A stretch of DNA of 64,000 nucleotides from Acanthochlamys bracteata (lineage: Eukaryota > Streptophyta > Magnoliopsida > Pandanales > Velloziaceae): positions 6,076,001 to 6,140,000 of the forward strand of contig CM034133.1 of assembly GCA_019914995.1 (NCBI GenBank), in the 5' to 3' direction. Positions 34,007 to 45,754 of this stretch are shown piece after piece. The notes below the pieces were generated by a model. That model was not told the DNA's origin, made no database searches, and saw only the letters and a list, made by a program, of their open reading frames with translations. The first letter of the stretch is position 1; each line of letters starts with the position of its first letter. The position numbers were made by a program, and so were the translations under genes.

Positions 34007-34563
34007 GTCATTGACAAGGTTCAAGAAGAGACGACAAGGAGCCGTACTGGTTAGTATATTTTGCTAATTAGTTTTTAGAACTTCTATCATTGGCGGTGGT
34101 GATTTTTGTTGTTACTTGCGTCATTCCTAGATAATTATGTTGCGGTAAGGTGACAATATTCAATTCCATATGACCTAACAAAATGCTCTGTATTGCGCCT
34201 ACTTCATGCAGATAGGAAGCCACGAGGTGTAGGTCGTGGAAGGGGAAGGGGTAGAGAAGATGGTGGTAGTGGTAGGGCTGCGAAAGGCATTGGCCTAGGG
34301 CAGGATGATGGCAGCAACAAGGGCAGTGGTCGTGGTAGAGGTGGCAGAGGTAAGTTCATTTTTTCCTGGATTCTTTATTTTATATGAGAATTCCATTTTG
34401 AAGGTCTAATTGATTGCAATAGGTAAGTTTGTCTCAATCAAAAGTTACCATGTTCTCTCCGTTCTTTACATTTTAGTTAACCCATTGTTGAGTTTGGTGT
34501 TTTGCTTATGCACTTTATACTCATTCAGATTTCTGAACAGGTGCTGGACGGGGATGTGCTTAA
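34007..34563 (+). pseudogene. LSM4: LSM4 C-terminal exons only (RG-rich tail, Sm domain missing)
   Basis: Three exons with good GT-AG borders and matching phases: 34007-34049, 34212-34349, 34541-34563. Joined they read [53 protein letters not shown] and GAGRGCA stop, which matches the end of plant LSM4. LSM4 belongs to the LSM1-7 (mRNA decay) and LSM2-8 (U6 snRNA) rings; the RG tail mediates protein contacts and condensates. The Sm1/Sm2 fold, encoded by earlier exons, is not visible upstream, where a gypsy LTR lies instead. The retained exons have no stop or frameshift, so the truncation is young or the earlier exons lie far away beyond the retroelement. I treat it as a partial gene. Confidence 0.82.
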
Positions 34564-35385
34564 TTAGGTTCTAGGAGGGGGATAGCTCCTTATATATGAA
34601 CAGTTTGCACTTTCATTTCGTAGTAGTTAGTGTTACAGAAGTAGCGACTGCAGATTTTGATGATTGAACTGTGTAAAAGAGCTAGAGCATCTGTGTATTC
34701 ATTCTTCTGTGTGAAAATTGTTCCCGTACATCATGTTTTTACTGTGCTTATTTTGCTACGTTAATGCTTAATCGTGAAATGTATAGGTGACCTTTTAAGT
34801 CGTGACATTTTAATGTGCATTTGAATATACTCGTAGGGTAATAATGAGCCCAAGGCCATAAAGAAATCAAGTCTTAGGATAACTCTTATATATGCCTTTA
34901 ATTATCTATTTTTGTTTTGGATTATTCGTCGTTGTTGCAAGAATCTTAGCAGCATGGTTGAGATATTTTCCGTGTAAATAAAATGCTCTATGATTGAGTC
35001 CTTTATCAGCATTTATATACTCTTGCTTCAGGGGTAACACTAAACAGTCTCGTTTTTGTCCCTTAAATACTGGTGCTAGCGCTCAATACTGCTAGATGTT
35101 AAGTGATGATCAGAACAGATGATCCACTCTTCAGTTTAAGGAAAAGTTAACTACATCAATATATTTGTAAGTTCTTTAATATTTAATTAGCAATTGATTG
35201 ATTTTTACTGTTCCAGTTGTGTTTTTGTATTGTGGAAGAGTTTCGTTCAGTTCAATTCATGTTGCAGTGTTCGAAGCACTAGTATTAGAAGTACCATTCT
35301 ATTGAATTGATGAATTTTTAAAATTTGCGCTTTAAAGACTTCGATTCGAAATTGTCGATCAATATTGCAAAGCTATTGTATCAAC
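34564..35385. other. LSM4 3' UTR and spacer, no other gene
   Basis: Begins with the probable LSM4 3' UTR. No coding sequence or repeat recognised. Confidence 0.5.
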
Positions 35386-35946
35386 GAGAGGTGGCAAATT
35401 TCGACCCCACCTGAATCCGACTCAAAAAAGTCAGGCTCGGATCAGATTTTAGTCGGGTTCGAATTAATTTTGGGTTGATCCGAAATTGACCCGAGAATAT
35501 TAAACAAGTTCGGGTCGGGTTCGGATGGACCTGAAATTGACTTGTTTAACCCGTTTAACTATTTATATAATATATATTATTTAATAATTAGAGAAAAATA
35601 GTATAAAATTTGAATTTAATTTTCATATATATTTTTTAATTTATCCTAATTTAATTAATTTTTATTAATTTATAAATTTTATCAAAATTAATATTTTTTC
35701 TTTTTAAATATATTATAATTAATAATTTCTATATATTATTGCTAAAAGTAATATTTATAAATTTATTTTTATAATTTTAATTATTAAATGTGTCAATATG
35801 AATTTGACCCATTATAAAAAGGTTGGGTAGGGTTGACACTTTTGATCTATATAAATAAATAGATCGGATCAGGATTGAATAATTTTAACCCGACTATTAT
35901 ATGGATTGATCTAAAATCGATCTATATATCCGAATTGCCACCCCTA
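35386..35946. mobile_element. hAT-type MITE, 561 bp, 8-bp TSD
   Basis: Ends are GAGAGGTGGCAAATTTCG and the inverse of CCGAATTGCCACCCCTA. Perfect 8-bp direct repeats GTATCAAC flank it (35378-35385, 35947-35954). The interior begins with a GGGTCGGGTTCGGAT-like block and is otherwise AT-rich. Same family as the copies at 17759 and 50024, but longer. No coding capacity. Confidence 0.9.
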
Positions 35947-35954
35947 GTATCAAC

Positions 35955-36515
35955 TCTATTAGAGCAACTTTTGGTGCTCTTAGAATATGTTTCAATTGCC
36001 ATAAAACTTCACTTTTTCAATTATCATTCAAAGCTTTATTTTTATTTTAATATTGAATTTTACTTCTACTGAAATTTTATTTTAAATTTCAATTTTACAT
36101 GTTTCAATTATCATTCAAAATTTTACTTTTAACGAATTTTATTTCCTACTTAACTTTCTTTTAAGAAATTTATTTTTGCGATATTTGCTTGCACACCATA
36201 GCGATGCCAGAGACGGGGGTCGGAACTCATCCTCAATCCCTTCTATCCACGAGTAAGAGATTGGATTAGCCTGGTACGAGATTGAATACAGGCGCAAGAT
36301 AATCATTAACTTTTATGTAATTGAAATATGACCTTAGAGTATTTAAACGGAAGCGATTGTATCTTATTTATGTTATCTTTCACTTAAGACTATAGAAGAA
36401 TAGAAGAACCTTCAAAGAGTTTCTGATTTAGGTGTCCTTCAGAAGTATTTAAGCTAAAGAGTTTTGATGACAACGAGTTTATTTTGAGGTTCTTTGGAAA
36501 AACTAGTTTGATTTT
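35955..36515. other. No gene; small AT-rich duplication
   Basis: TTTCAATTATCATTCAAA occurs twice (near 36016 and 36101) within AT-rich DNA. The rest shows no recognised feature. Confidence 0.4.
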
Positions 36516-37342
36516 TATATTTTAAAAAATTCTTGATAGCGATTAAGAAAATAAGTCACACATAAAAAAATTAATCGCAACTAATTATTGCGACTAAAGC
36601 AATCTAGTTTGTAGAGTAGTTGATGCTAATAATAGTGACTGCAAAAATAAGTAGTCGCTAGCATTGTGCACGGTAGCGACTAGTACCATCTAATCGCTAT
36701 TGACTTTATAGCGACTAGGTCAATGAGAGTCGCTAATGGTTACACAATAGCTACTTGGATAAAGTAAGTCGCAGATATCTATGGCGACTGTCTTTGACTA
36801 AGTCGCTATTCAGGCCAATAGCGACCAACAAGGTTTAAGTTGCATAAGTCAGCAAAAACTATCTTGGATTAAGTCACTATTCATGCCCCAATAGGGACTT
36901 GGCTTGTATCTAGTCGCTAATAGTTTGGAACATTAGATGTGACTAGCTCCCTTAGTCGCCATTATAAATAATACTAAATTAAAATTTTTACTATTTTTTA
37001 CTAAATATTATACAAATTAAATAATAATCACCTTATAATTTTATTCTACACATAATGATTAAAATAAACAGTTCAGCAAAAGTAATTAATAATTAACTAC
37101 AAATATTTTACATTAGTCACAATAATATTAATACAGTTCTTAAAAAGAAAGTAAATATTTAATATAAATAAGATAATTGTGTCAACGAAACAAAACGCAA
37201 CCACCAATCACACTCAAATCATGGAAACATCAAGCCAATCATGCATCTAAAAAAAAAAAAGAGAGTATATTACTAAATCATAAAATATAGTAAAAATTAT
37301 AATTATAATTATATAAAGCTATGTACTCTACATTATAACATT

Positions 37343-37875
37343 AATAATGCTAAGAAGGTCCTATTACACTTGTTCGGTCTCCAAAACAAAATTCAATTCT
37401 TTATATGCATCACCTTCACCGAGATGATCGTGTACGCATCAGCTTCACGTCATTTGGTCACTTATTTTTCATTTTGACCCCCCTTAATTGTTATAAAATT
37501 AAATTTTCTATATTAAAATATTAGGAATGCTAAGGGTCCTATTCCACTCGTTCCGTCTCCGAAATCAAATCCAGTTCTTCCTACAAGTTACCCTTGCACA
37601 GATAATCGTGTACTCGTACGTTTCATATGATTTGTTCGCTTATTTTTATTTTGATCCTCTTAGTTGTTATAAGGCTAAGTTTTATATATTAGAATATTAG
37701 GAATGCTAATAGGGTCTTATTCTACTTGTTCGGTTCCCGAAATAAAATCCGATTCTTGCTACGTGTCACTCTCGCTAAGACGATCCTGTACGTATAGGTT
37801 TTATGTCATTTCGTCGCTTATTTTTCATTTTGATCCCCTTAGTTGTTACAAAGATAAACTTTCTAACACAATAAT
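37343..37875. repeat. Tandem triplication of a ~175-bp unit
   Basis: Three diverged copies start near 37343, 37524 and 37699, each with AATGCTAA..GGTC(C/T)TATT, then a GTTCGGTCTCC-like stretch and CGCTTATTTTTCATTTTGATCC. They lie inside the CACTA remnant, near its 3' side. Confidence 0.85.
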
Positions 37876-37896
37876 AAAAATAATTAAGTAATAAAA

Positions 37897-38217
37897 TTAA
37901 ATTAGAAAATTATGATCATAAGCTAACATATTACCTAACAAATTGTCTCCGACTTCCAATCTCCCTTGCATGGACCGCACCATTTCATCGAGATCGTTGT
38001 ATTGTTTTTGCTGAAGTTCTATTTGTTGTTCAAGAACAGTCACTTGCGCTTTCAAGCTAGACACTTCGGATGAGCTGCCGCTGTCGTAGCGTTTTGGCTT
38101 TGGTCCTAGCCCCCTGCCATGGTAATATCCTAATGCGGTTCCTAAAACATTTTCCGTGGTTTGCTCTTGTGTCATTGTTTCTTCTGTTTGTGACGACTTT
38201 TTTAACATCTGAGTCAT
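37897..38217 (-). pseudogene. TNPA-like (Ptta/En/Spm, Transposase_24) C-terminal fragment
   Basis: Reads LGYYHGRGLGPKPKRYD, then a Ser-rich link and a coiled coil VSSLKAQVTVLEQQIELQQ...LDEMVRSMQGRL. The motif G-x-G-x-G-x(1-3)-P followed by a coiled coil matches the C-terminal end of the plant Ptta/En/Spm family, whose members bind the subterminal repeats with TNP2. The N-terminal part of the family is missing. Confidence 0.65.
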
Positions 38218-38429
38218 TTATCTCTATAATTTACTGTAAAATAATCATTCATAATATTGAATTGCTGTAAATGATAATTAAACGTCATGCTTGCATAGTT
38301 ACTCTTAGTTCGTTTTGAACTCCATGCTCCTTTATGTTTTTCGTATTTTTGAGTGTATATGCTATCTTGCAACTGATCTTCCTTATCATTACTCCCTATT
38401 TTATTTGTCAGAACTACACTAGTCTCTTC

Positions 38430-38700
38430 GGTCCTTATCCGATGATGTATTGGTGGAACTATTTCTCGTTGAACACTCCAAGTTGAGTATCCTCTCATAA
38501 TTCATTTTTCTACTAAGTGTATTTCAAGCACTTCTCAAATTTGCCAATACACATTTAAACAAAATTTGTATGGGCATCGAATTCTCTCTATATCCCTCAA
38601 ATGCTCATGAGCGAACTTCATAAATTGCTTAACTCCATTGACATATTCTTTACTCATTCTATTTTTAATTCTCATCCAATTTTTATCTATTTGTACAACA
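38430..38700 (-). pseudogene. TNP2 N-terminal (transposase-associated) domain fragment
   Basis: Minus strand reads NWMRIKNRMSKEYVNGVKQF, MKFAHEHLRDIERIRCPYKFC, and then IMRGYSTWSVQRE. This matches the Transpos_assoc domain at the start of plant TNP2 proteins (WMxxxRxSxEYxxGVxxFxxFA...IRCPCxxC...GYxxW). One stop follows the CxxxxC region and the catalytic domain does not follow, so it is a remnant. Confidence 0.72.
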
Positions 38701-38720
38701 AACTATATAAATAAAATATT

Positions 38721-39617
38721 GGTAAAGTACTCATTTGTAATCTATTAAATTTTATTATTAGGAAATTCTAATATTTGTCAATCTTCTTTGTAGAAGATAG
38801 TTTTATCCATTAACAGTGATTGCAAAGACAATCCTCAACAGTGCGTAATTCTTGTCAGGAATCAACGCCTCCTATAGCGAGTTAAGAGAACATGGAAAAC
38901 ACTCTTATAGCCAGTTAAAAGTAAATTCAAGCAACCATTAAAAGAAGCAACATTTATAATCTAACATCCAAATTCAAAAGCAATTCTAATGTTTATCTAT
39001 AAATCAACTACATCTTTAAATACAATTGAATAAACAAAGAAGCTTCGGAGTGAACCTGGCCGGGGAAAACAACGAGCAAACGACGAATGGAGCCAACGAC
39101 GAGTAAATAGTGAGCTAACAACGAGCATTCAAGCTAACAGAGGCGCAGCATCGAACTAACGACGGGAGAGCAGTGAGCTAAAGGTGAATGTCGGAGTGAA
39201 CCATTTGGCGAAGCTAACTAGTAGTGCTAGCCGGCAGAACGAAAAGAAAGCTCGTTGGTGGAGAGGGAAGGAATCTTGATTCATCCACATTGATCATCCT
39301 TCTTATACAATATATGATCTTAAACTAACAAGGTCGTTTAGGTCATATACCTTGTAGTTGTGTGTCAGATCAAAGTTGTGATACTGACAATGTAAGACTA
39401 TTTTGGAGCAACTACATGCTGCAGCACAAGTTCAACAACTACGTGCACATGCTGAAATTTCAATAGCTTGGCATTATCAATAGCCATTCAAGTTTCACTC
39501 AAAACCAACAACCATCAAGTCAATATCACAACAGACGCTGGCTAAACAGTGCAAATTTGAACCCGAGATCAAAGAGAAGACACTGTTACATATATATATA
39601 TGTATGTATGTATATAT
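38721..39617. other. No recognised gene
   Basis: AT-rich, with a purine-rich GC-balanced part at 39040-39290 repeating AACGACGA/GAGCTAA-like words. It may be an old CACTA leader. No family recognised. The segment ends in a TATATGTATG microsatellite at 39588-39617, in which the MULE sits. Confidence 0.4.
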
Positions 39618-40140
39618 GGGTATAGATATGTGTACATTGGTGTGTTAAGTGCACATTGTGCACATTGATTATGGACCGTCGGATCGCTTGATCCGACGGC
39701 CAGAAGAAAAGCGCAGATATGCACTGGGTAGAAGGAGATAAGAGCAGTGTGGTCATTTCACTCATTTAACTCACGCGGGTCTATCTTCGCTGCTTCATTC
39801 GATCTGCTGAGTCCAAATCTTTTTTTCTCTTCGTCGAGCCACTCCGCCGGTGCTCCCCGCCGCGATCTGAGCACCCTGCCGTTGCTCATTTCGATCACGT
39901 TTCAGCCGGCGGTGTTCAATGTCTTCCCAACTCCTTTCTCCTTTTTTCTACCACTAAGATAGCTCTCTCGGTTCCCATCAGCGATTCCAACAGCCCGCTG
40001 CTGTGCAAGAAATTCCAATTGAGCTCATTGTTTCTCTCTTTCTCATCTTGTCTAATTTTTGTTTCTATTTTTTTTTCGGTCGATTCGATGAGTTATTTGT
40101 GTGGATTCGGATGAGATATCACCGAGTTATGAATTTTTTT
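39618..40140 (+). repeat. MULE left terminal inverted repeat
   Basis: About 0.5 kb similar to the inverse of 45755-46233, with substitutions and small indels increasing inward. It contains the perfect palindrome at 39676-39699 (10-bp arms CCGTCGGATC around GCTT) and pyrimidine-rich, promoter-like DNA. Confidence 0.85.
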
Positions 40141-41318
40141 GGTTTTTTGTTTTCGGATTGCATAAGCCCTGATGATGAATGATTGGATAAGCTTGCATGA
40201 TGTTCAATTTGTGAATGAATGGTTGTGAATTTGGTTTCGGTAGTTGTTATGCATTGCGGCAATTTCGGTAGTTGTTATGCATTACGGCAATTTCGGTAGT
40301 TGTTCTTTGGTTTCATTTTTTTTATGTGCTTTAGTTTTTATTTGATGCATTGCGGCAATTTCAATTTCATTCTTTTTTGTTGGGAATGCAGCAATATATG
40401 GAATTAGCTGGAGTTTCATTTTGTTTATGGAGTTTGCTAGGAATCCAGTAAGAGACGACAGAAGGAACCAGATTGGACATTCAGCAATATACCACTACCA
40501 ATGGATTGCAGCCAAGACTATCTCTCAGGAGACGAAGACAACATTGCTTCATTAGTTTCCTAACAGAAAAAAAATTCAAAGTCTAGTAGTTTATGATCTG
40601 TGATGTAAATATTTCCTTTGACGTTGAATTCTGAAGTTCAGATTGTGAAAACTTGTATCCCAATTTTGTATTTTGCTTTATGAAATAAAAAAAATTCCAA
40701 CAAGCTGGAAAATTTTTTAAGATTGTATATACATGTGAATATGAATTTTATTGTGAATGTGAACACAAAAGCAAATATTGTGATATCACTTATTTTCGTT
40801 ACTGGTATAAAAAATTAGAAAAAGAAACAGAAAGCGAAAATGCAAATTCTGTGAAACAAGTATTATCAGGTAAGAGGATAATTTAGTATTTACTGTTCTT
40901 ATTCTTCTTACCCACATGAGCGGGAGGCTTTGTTCACTACGCGGGAAACGGATCCTTTTTTTCTGCTTTTACCTTTTGTCTACTGCATGATCATATCTCT
41001 GTCCTCTATTCGTTTTTCCTCTGTTCCACTTTTTTAGTGTCCTGTTTCTTTTCTTCTTCTTTGTTGAGGTTACAATTTATGTTCTTGTCTTCTTGTTTTC
41101 TGTAGTGAGAGATATTTTGTCACAACATTTCAAACTCTCACGTCATGGTTCATGAGTTTACAGGTTTCTTTTTTTTTTTTCCAGCATCAAATTTGCGGCA
41201 TTTTTCTCCACTGACCATTGAGCATTAATTATGTTATTGTTGTTTGTTGTGTTTGTTTTATTTTTTTGACTGTTAAGGTTTCGAGGTTGGTTCTTCTTCG
41301 CTTCCAACTCCGTAAGGA
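40141..41318 (+). other. MULE leader region without a recognised ORF
   Basis: Contains a near-duplicate TTTCGGTAGTTGTTATGCATT block (about 40230-40305), a short spliced-looking stretch around 40390-40560 with an AATAAA-like end near 40683, and a pyrimidine-rich leader before 41319. No protein family recognised. Confidence 0.4.
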
Positions 41319-43462
41319 ATGGATAAAAATGTCAAGTGGCCGTGTTTAGGTATGACATTTGGAAGCCTCGAAGCTGCGAAACAGTTTTACATAAATTATG
41401 GCAAAACAAAAGGATTTAGCGTCATTATTCGGACAACGGAAAAAACAACTGCACATTCCAATGAAGTAAGTATTTGTCAAATAACATGCAACCGTTTTGG
41501 AAATCATAGAGTTAACCTATCACGAAAGACAGATGAAGGATCCGGGAAAAAAGTAAAGATAGAGAGGAACCGAAGTACAGTGAAATTCGGATGTCCTACA
41601 ACAATGAGGTGAAAAAATAATATAGTGGATTGTGGGAAGTGGTGAACTATGAAGGTAATCATAATCACAGCCTAGTTAGTCCGGCAAAAAGGATGTGTAT
41701 GCATGTTTGTAGAAATATGCTTACTGTAGCTAAAAGTTTGGTTGACTCAATTCGTGACGAAAGCTTACCCGTGGGTAAAATTTCAGATATACTTGGTGGG
41801 CCGCAAATTAGTTTTGACGATAGAGATTGTTGGAACCATTCGTGTCGTTCGAAGGAGTACAAAAAACCTATTAATGGTTGTGCTACAACAGTGCTAAATT
41901 TATTTCAAAAGAAGAGGTTAGAGGATCCGAATTTTTTTTATGCAATACAAATGGACGACGAAGCAAGGGCAATAAAATTTTTGGTTAGATGGTCGATCAC
42001 GTAGTCAATATCAGTACTTTGGTGATGTGATATTCTTTGACACCACCTACCGTAAGAATGTGTATGACATGCCATTTGCACTGTTCACGGGAGTTAATCA
42101 TCATATGCAGTTTATTCAGTTTGGTTGTGCACTACTTTTGGATGAGACAGAAGAACTTTTTCAGTGGCTTTTTAAGACATGGCTTGCAGTTATGGGCGAA
42201 CGTGCTCCATCTTCAATCGTCACAGGTCAAGATAGAGCTATGACTGCAGCTGTTACAAAGGTATTCCCAAATACTCGACATAGATTTTGTTTGTGGCATA
42301 TTCTTAAAAAATTTGCAGAAAAACTTTCGCATGTTTATTTCAAAAGCTCAAATTCAAGTAAAACATAAAGATGTGTATTCGGAAAAGTTACATTCGTAGC
42401 ACTTTTGAGTTGAGGTGGGAGGAATTGTTGACAACATATGAGTTGCAGGAGAGTGACTGGCTCAAAGGATTATATGAGATTCGAGAAAAATTGGCACCAG
42501 TTTATCACTTAGATACATTTTATGTAAGTATTAACACTACTGGACACTCCGAAAGTATGAATGCAGCTTATAAGAATTTTTTTCAACCAACAATAACTCT
42601 TCGAGAGTTTGTATTAAAGACTGATAAGTGTTTGAGTAGAATGGTTGAAAAGGAAAAAAAAGAGGACTATACGAGTGAACATTTGTCTCGTATTGTTGAT
42701 AGTAACGTCTTTATTTTGAAGAGTGCAGCAGAAATATATACGAGGAATGTGTACGACAGGTTTAGAAAAGAATATGAGAAAGCTCAAGCCGAGTATCTGT
42801 TACATGATGATCAGCATTAGTGGAAGGTGAAGTTCAATCCAGCCACAAAGGAAGGTAATTGTGAATGTAAACTGTTTGAGTTTATGGGGATTCCATGTGG
42901 ACACCTTATCAAGATTTTTCAAAGTCGTGACATAGAGATCCCAGATTACTTCATTCTTAAGAGATGGATGAAAAGAGCTAACAAATATAGAGTTGAGTAT
43001 GACAGTGGACAGGTAAGTGGCTATGAGAATTCTGAATTATTGAGAACTTCTCAACTTCAAATGATTTTCAATCAATTGGTTTATGAAGCTGCGGAAAACA
43101 ATGAGGGACATCGAATATTGTTGCAATTCTTGCATGAAACATCACAACATCTCAAAGAAGTAAAGAAGACTGATGATCAGAATAAAACTCCAATTGTCAA
43201 TTCATGTACTATCAATGACAGCTTACAAGTCCCACTTGATTCTTCTTAAGTTTTACTTTTGAGTCCTAACATCTCACAGACAAAGGGAAAAAGAAAAGAA
43301 GCAAAATATTATAAGAGCAGTAGTAGGGTAAAAGGAGATTTGGAGAAAGAAATTACAAAAACCAAAGCGAAGACAGGTAGGAGATGTGCTTTGTGTAATA
43401 AGTATGGTGTTAAACATGACAAGCGGAATTGTCCTGAAAATTCAAATAAAAAAATAAAGTAA
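41319..43462 (+). pseudogene. FAR1/MURA-type MULE transposase pseudogene
   Basis: Domains in order: FAR1 DNA-binding region (SLEAAKQFYINYGKTKGFSV...CPTTMR, then WEVVNYEGNHNHSL with the H-x-H zinc pair), MULE transposase core with first Asp in VIFFDTTYRKNVY, second Asp in VTGQDRAMTAAV, the FCLWHILKK block and Glu in GHSESMNAAYKNFF, SWIM zinc finger CECKLFEFMGIPCGHLIKIF, and a C-terminal knuckle CALCNKYGVKHDKRNCP. All three D-D-E positions are present. About five breaks: frameshifts near 41609, 41985 and 42365, an in-frame TAG at 42818 and an in-frame TAA at 43247. A candidate intron and acidic tail follow (43459-43667). Start chosen at the first ATG, MDKNVKWP. Host FAR1/FHY3 genes descend from such transposases; the flanking TIRs show that this copy is still part of an element. 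Confidence 0.88.
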
Positions 43463-43769
43463 GTGTAATCATTTGTTAAATTTTCATTCATTTTATATTT
43501 TCTTATTTGAATTCAATTTGAAATTGACATTTGTCGTAACTTTTTTACTTTTGATAGTCGGAGATAAAGATGATGGTGAAGACAAACATGGAGATGATGG
43601 TGAATATCTACACACAAGTGTCGATGAAAACAGTGATGATGGAGAATTAGCTATAAATTTAGTGTAGCTATTAATTTTTTGGCATTTTTGGATAAGCAAA
43701 TAGATGTTGTACTCAATCTTCTTACATTGTACATATTCAAATGAATTTGAAGGTGCTTGCGACAAGCAG

Positions 43770-44430
43770 CAAAGGGCATTGAAAAAAAAACTTCGAAAAA
43801 AATTAATCCTTTCTTTTAAAAGCAAAAAAAATAGCAAAATAATAATGAGAAGAAAAAAACAGTGCAAAATTAACACTAGTAAAAAAAATTGTAAAAAAAA
43901 ATAATCTTGTCTATTAATAGTAATAAATAACAAGGTATAGTAAAAAAAAAACAATGCAAAAAGGACACTAGAAAAAGAAACAGTTAAACAAAATCTTTAA
44001 GAAAATATAAAAACCAGTACAAAAAGGATACTAAAAACAAAAACTGTTAAAAAAAATTAATTTTCTCTATTAATAGTAAGAAATAACAAATATAGTTAAA
44101 AAAAAAACAACAGTGTAAAAAGGAAATTAGAAAAAGAAACTAAAAAATTAATGTTCCCTGTTCATAGCAAATAAAATTATTATTAGTGTTTACTGAAAAA
44201 TATAGTAAAAAAAATAGTACAAAAAGAACTAGAAAAAGAAATTGTAAAAAAAAAAAATTTCACTATTCACAGTATTAATAATAATTTTACTCTTTGCTGT
44301 AAAATATAATAAAAAAGAAAAAAGACACTTGAAAAAGAAACTGAAAAAAAAACAATTTTCACTATTCACAGTAAAAATATATTTTTTACTGTTCACTTTA
44401 AAATATAATGCAAAGGAAAAAAATTATTGT
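43770..44430. repeat. A-rich degenerate tandem repeat inside the MULE
   Basis: Diverged units of roughly 70-100 bases recur, each with ACAAAAAG(G)A-CTAGAAAAAGAAAC, AAAAAAAATT and a (C)TATTCACAGTA or CTATTAATAGTA word. Reading frames here are Lys-rich artefacts. Confidence 0.7.
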
Positions 44431-44669
44431 AAAAATAAACAAAAAAAAAACAATGGAAAAGATTGATCTTTTTATGATTGGTAAACTGCATATGAATGTG
44501 AATTTTATTGTGAGTATGAATGTGATTGTGAATGTGAATACACAGCAAAAATTTTGTCAACTAAAAACAGAAAGGATGCAGAATGTATTTCTTCTTCTGT
44601 TTGGAAATCATTTTCAAATATTTACTATATATACAAGATATATTTGGATGTTCATCTTCCAACCACTGC

Positions 44670-44800
44670 TAGTGACATTCACATTCTATTTACAGTCGTT
44701 AACATTCACATTCATTCACAGTTATCGACATTCACAGTTATCAACAATGGACATTCACATCCATTCACATTCCATTCACAATTGTTACCAATCATATATA
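44670..44800. repeat. CATTCACA minisatellite
   Basis: Repeated CATTCACATTCATTCACAGT-like words, continuing loosely to about 45100. Reading frames here (HIHSHS-type) are low-complexity artefacts. Confidence 0.7.
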
Positions 44801-45754
44801 TTCACATTCGAATATCCGTATTTTCACAAAAGATACTCACATTGCAAATGTCATTGAATCTTAGTACAATCGTAAAGTACATGAAACACAATATTAGTTT
44901 CATCCCAGTTTCAACAACAAAACCTGATGAGTTCACTGTCTTACATTCACATTCAACCTACAACATATATAGACACTGAAACTATGGACCAGATGCACAT
45001 TCACACCCTAAACACAACATTAGTCTCATTTCTTACAGATGGACCAGTATGGACATTCAGATTATGCCCCAATTTTAATCTAAAACAAACATTCACATTC
45101 CAATGAAGTTCACATCAGCCAATAGTTCTGCATCAACCCTGTCCTTTAGAAAACAGCAACACAACAACAGCCTGTAAAGAGAACACAGCATCAACCTGCA
45201 ACAACATCTCAAATTTTTATTGCTCTTGTAAAAGTTTTGCAGTGATGACAACCTACAAACTCAGCAAATAAAAATAATTTCATCAGATTGCATAATACCA
45301 GAAAGCTGCAGTACGACCAACCTATTAAAGCACATAAAAAAAAAGAAACCAATATACATCCGTAGGTATCGATAAAATTCTGAAACGCACCAACAACTTA
45401 TGCACAAATTGAACACAATGCCAGAGAGCTCATCCTCATCAATTAATCATTCATTCAAAAGCCCAACGTGCCTGAATCTCTTTGTAGGAGATTGGGAAAA
45501 CACCATTCATTCATCGGAGCTCATAATCATTTATTCATTCACACACTATTGGAAAAATAACTCAATCTCGTTCACATTCAAAATACCGTAGATATCTATT
45601 GATACACATCATTCATATTCACAATACAACAACAAATTTACAGCAAAAATTTCAATCCGAACACAAAATTGGAAATGGAACTTCCAATCTGAATCGAAAC
45701 ACATCAACAATAGAACTTCCAACACGAGAAAAACAAAAACACAAGATTTAAAAT

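Larger units (their letters stand above)
36520..38720 (-). mobile_element. Deleted CACTA element (third CACTA remnant)
   Basis: The left part (36520-36975) contains many copies of TAGCGACT/AGTCGCTA in both orientations, the subterminal layout of a CACTA family different from the one at 27888. It is followed by a tandem repeat (37343-37875) and, on the minus strand, a TNPA-like C-terminal piece and a TNP2 N-terminal piece. Most of the TNP2 catalytic region is absent, so this is an internal-deletion derivative. Terminal CACTA bases were not located with certainty. Confidence 0.7.

Noticed and set aside
34193-34387. RG-rich ORF as an independent small protein
   Set aside because: Splice sites and phase show it is a middle exon of the LSM4 tail; the frame extends into introns on both sides.
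43493-43954. Leu/Phe-rich frame on the minus strand
   Set aside because: Shadow of the A-rich repeat and of the acidic tail region of the MULE gene.
44408-44979. Overlapping frames rich in His, Ile, Phe and Ser
   Set aside because: They are translations of CATTCACA repeats in the MULE.
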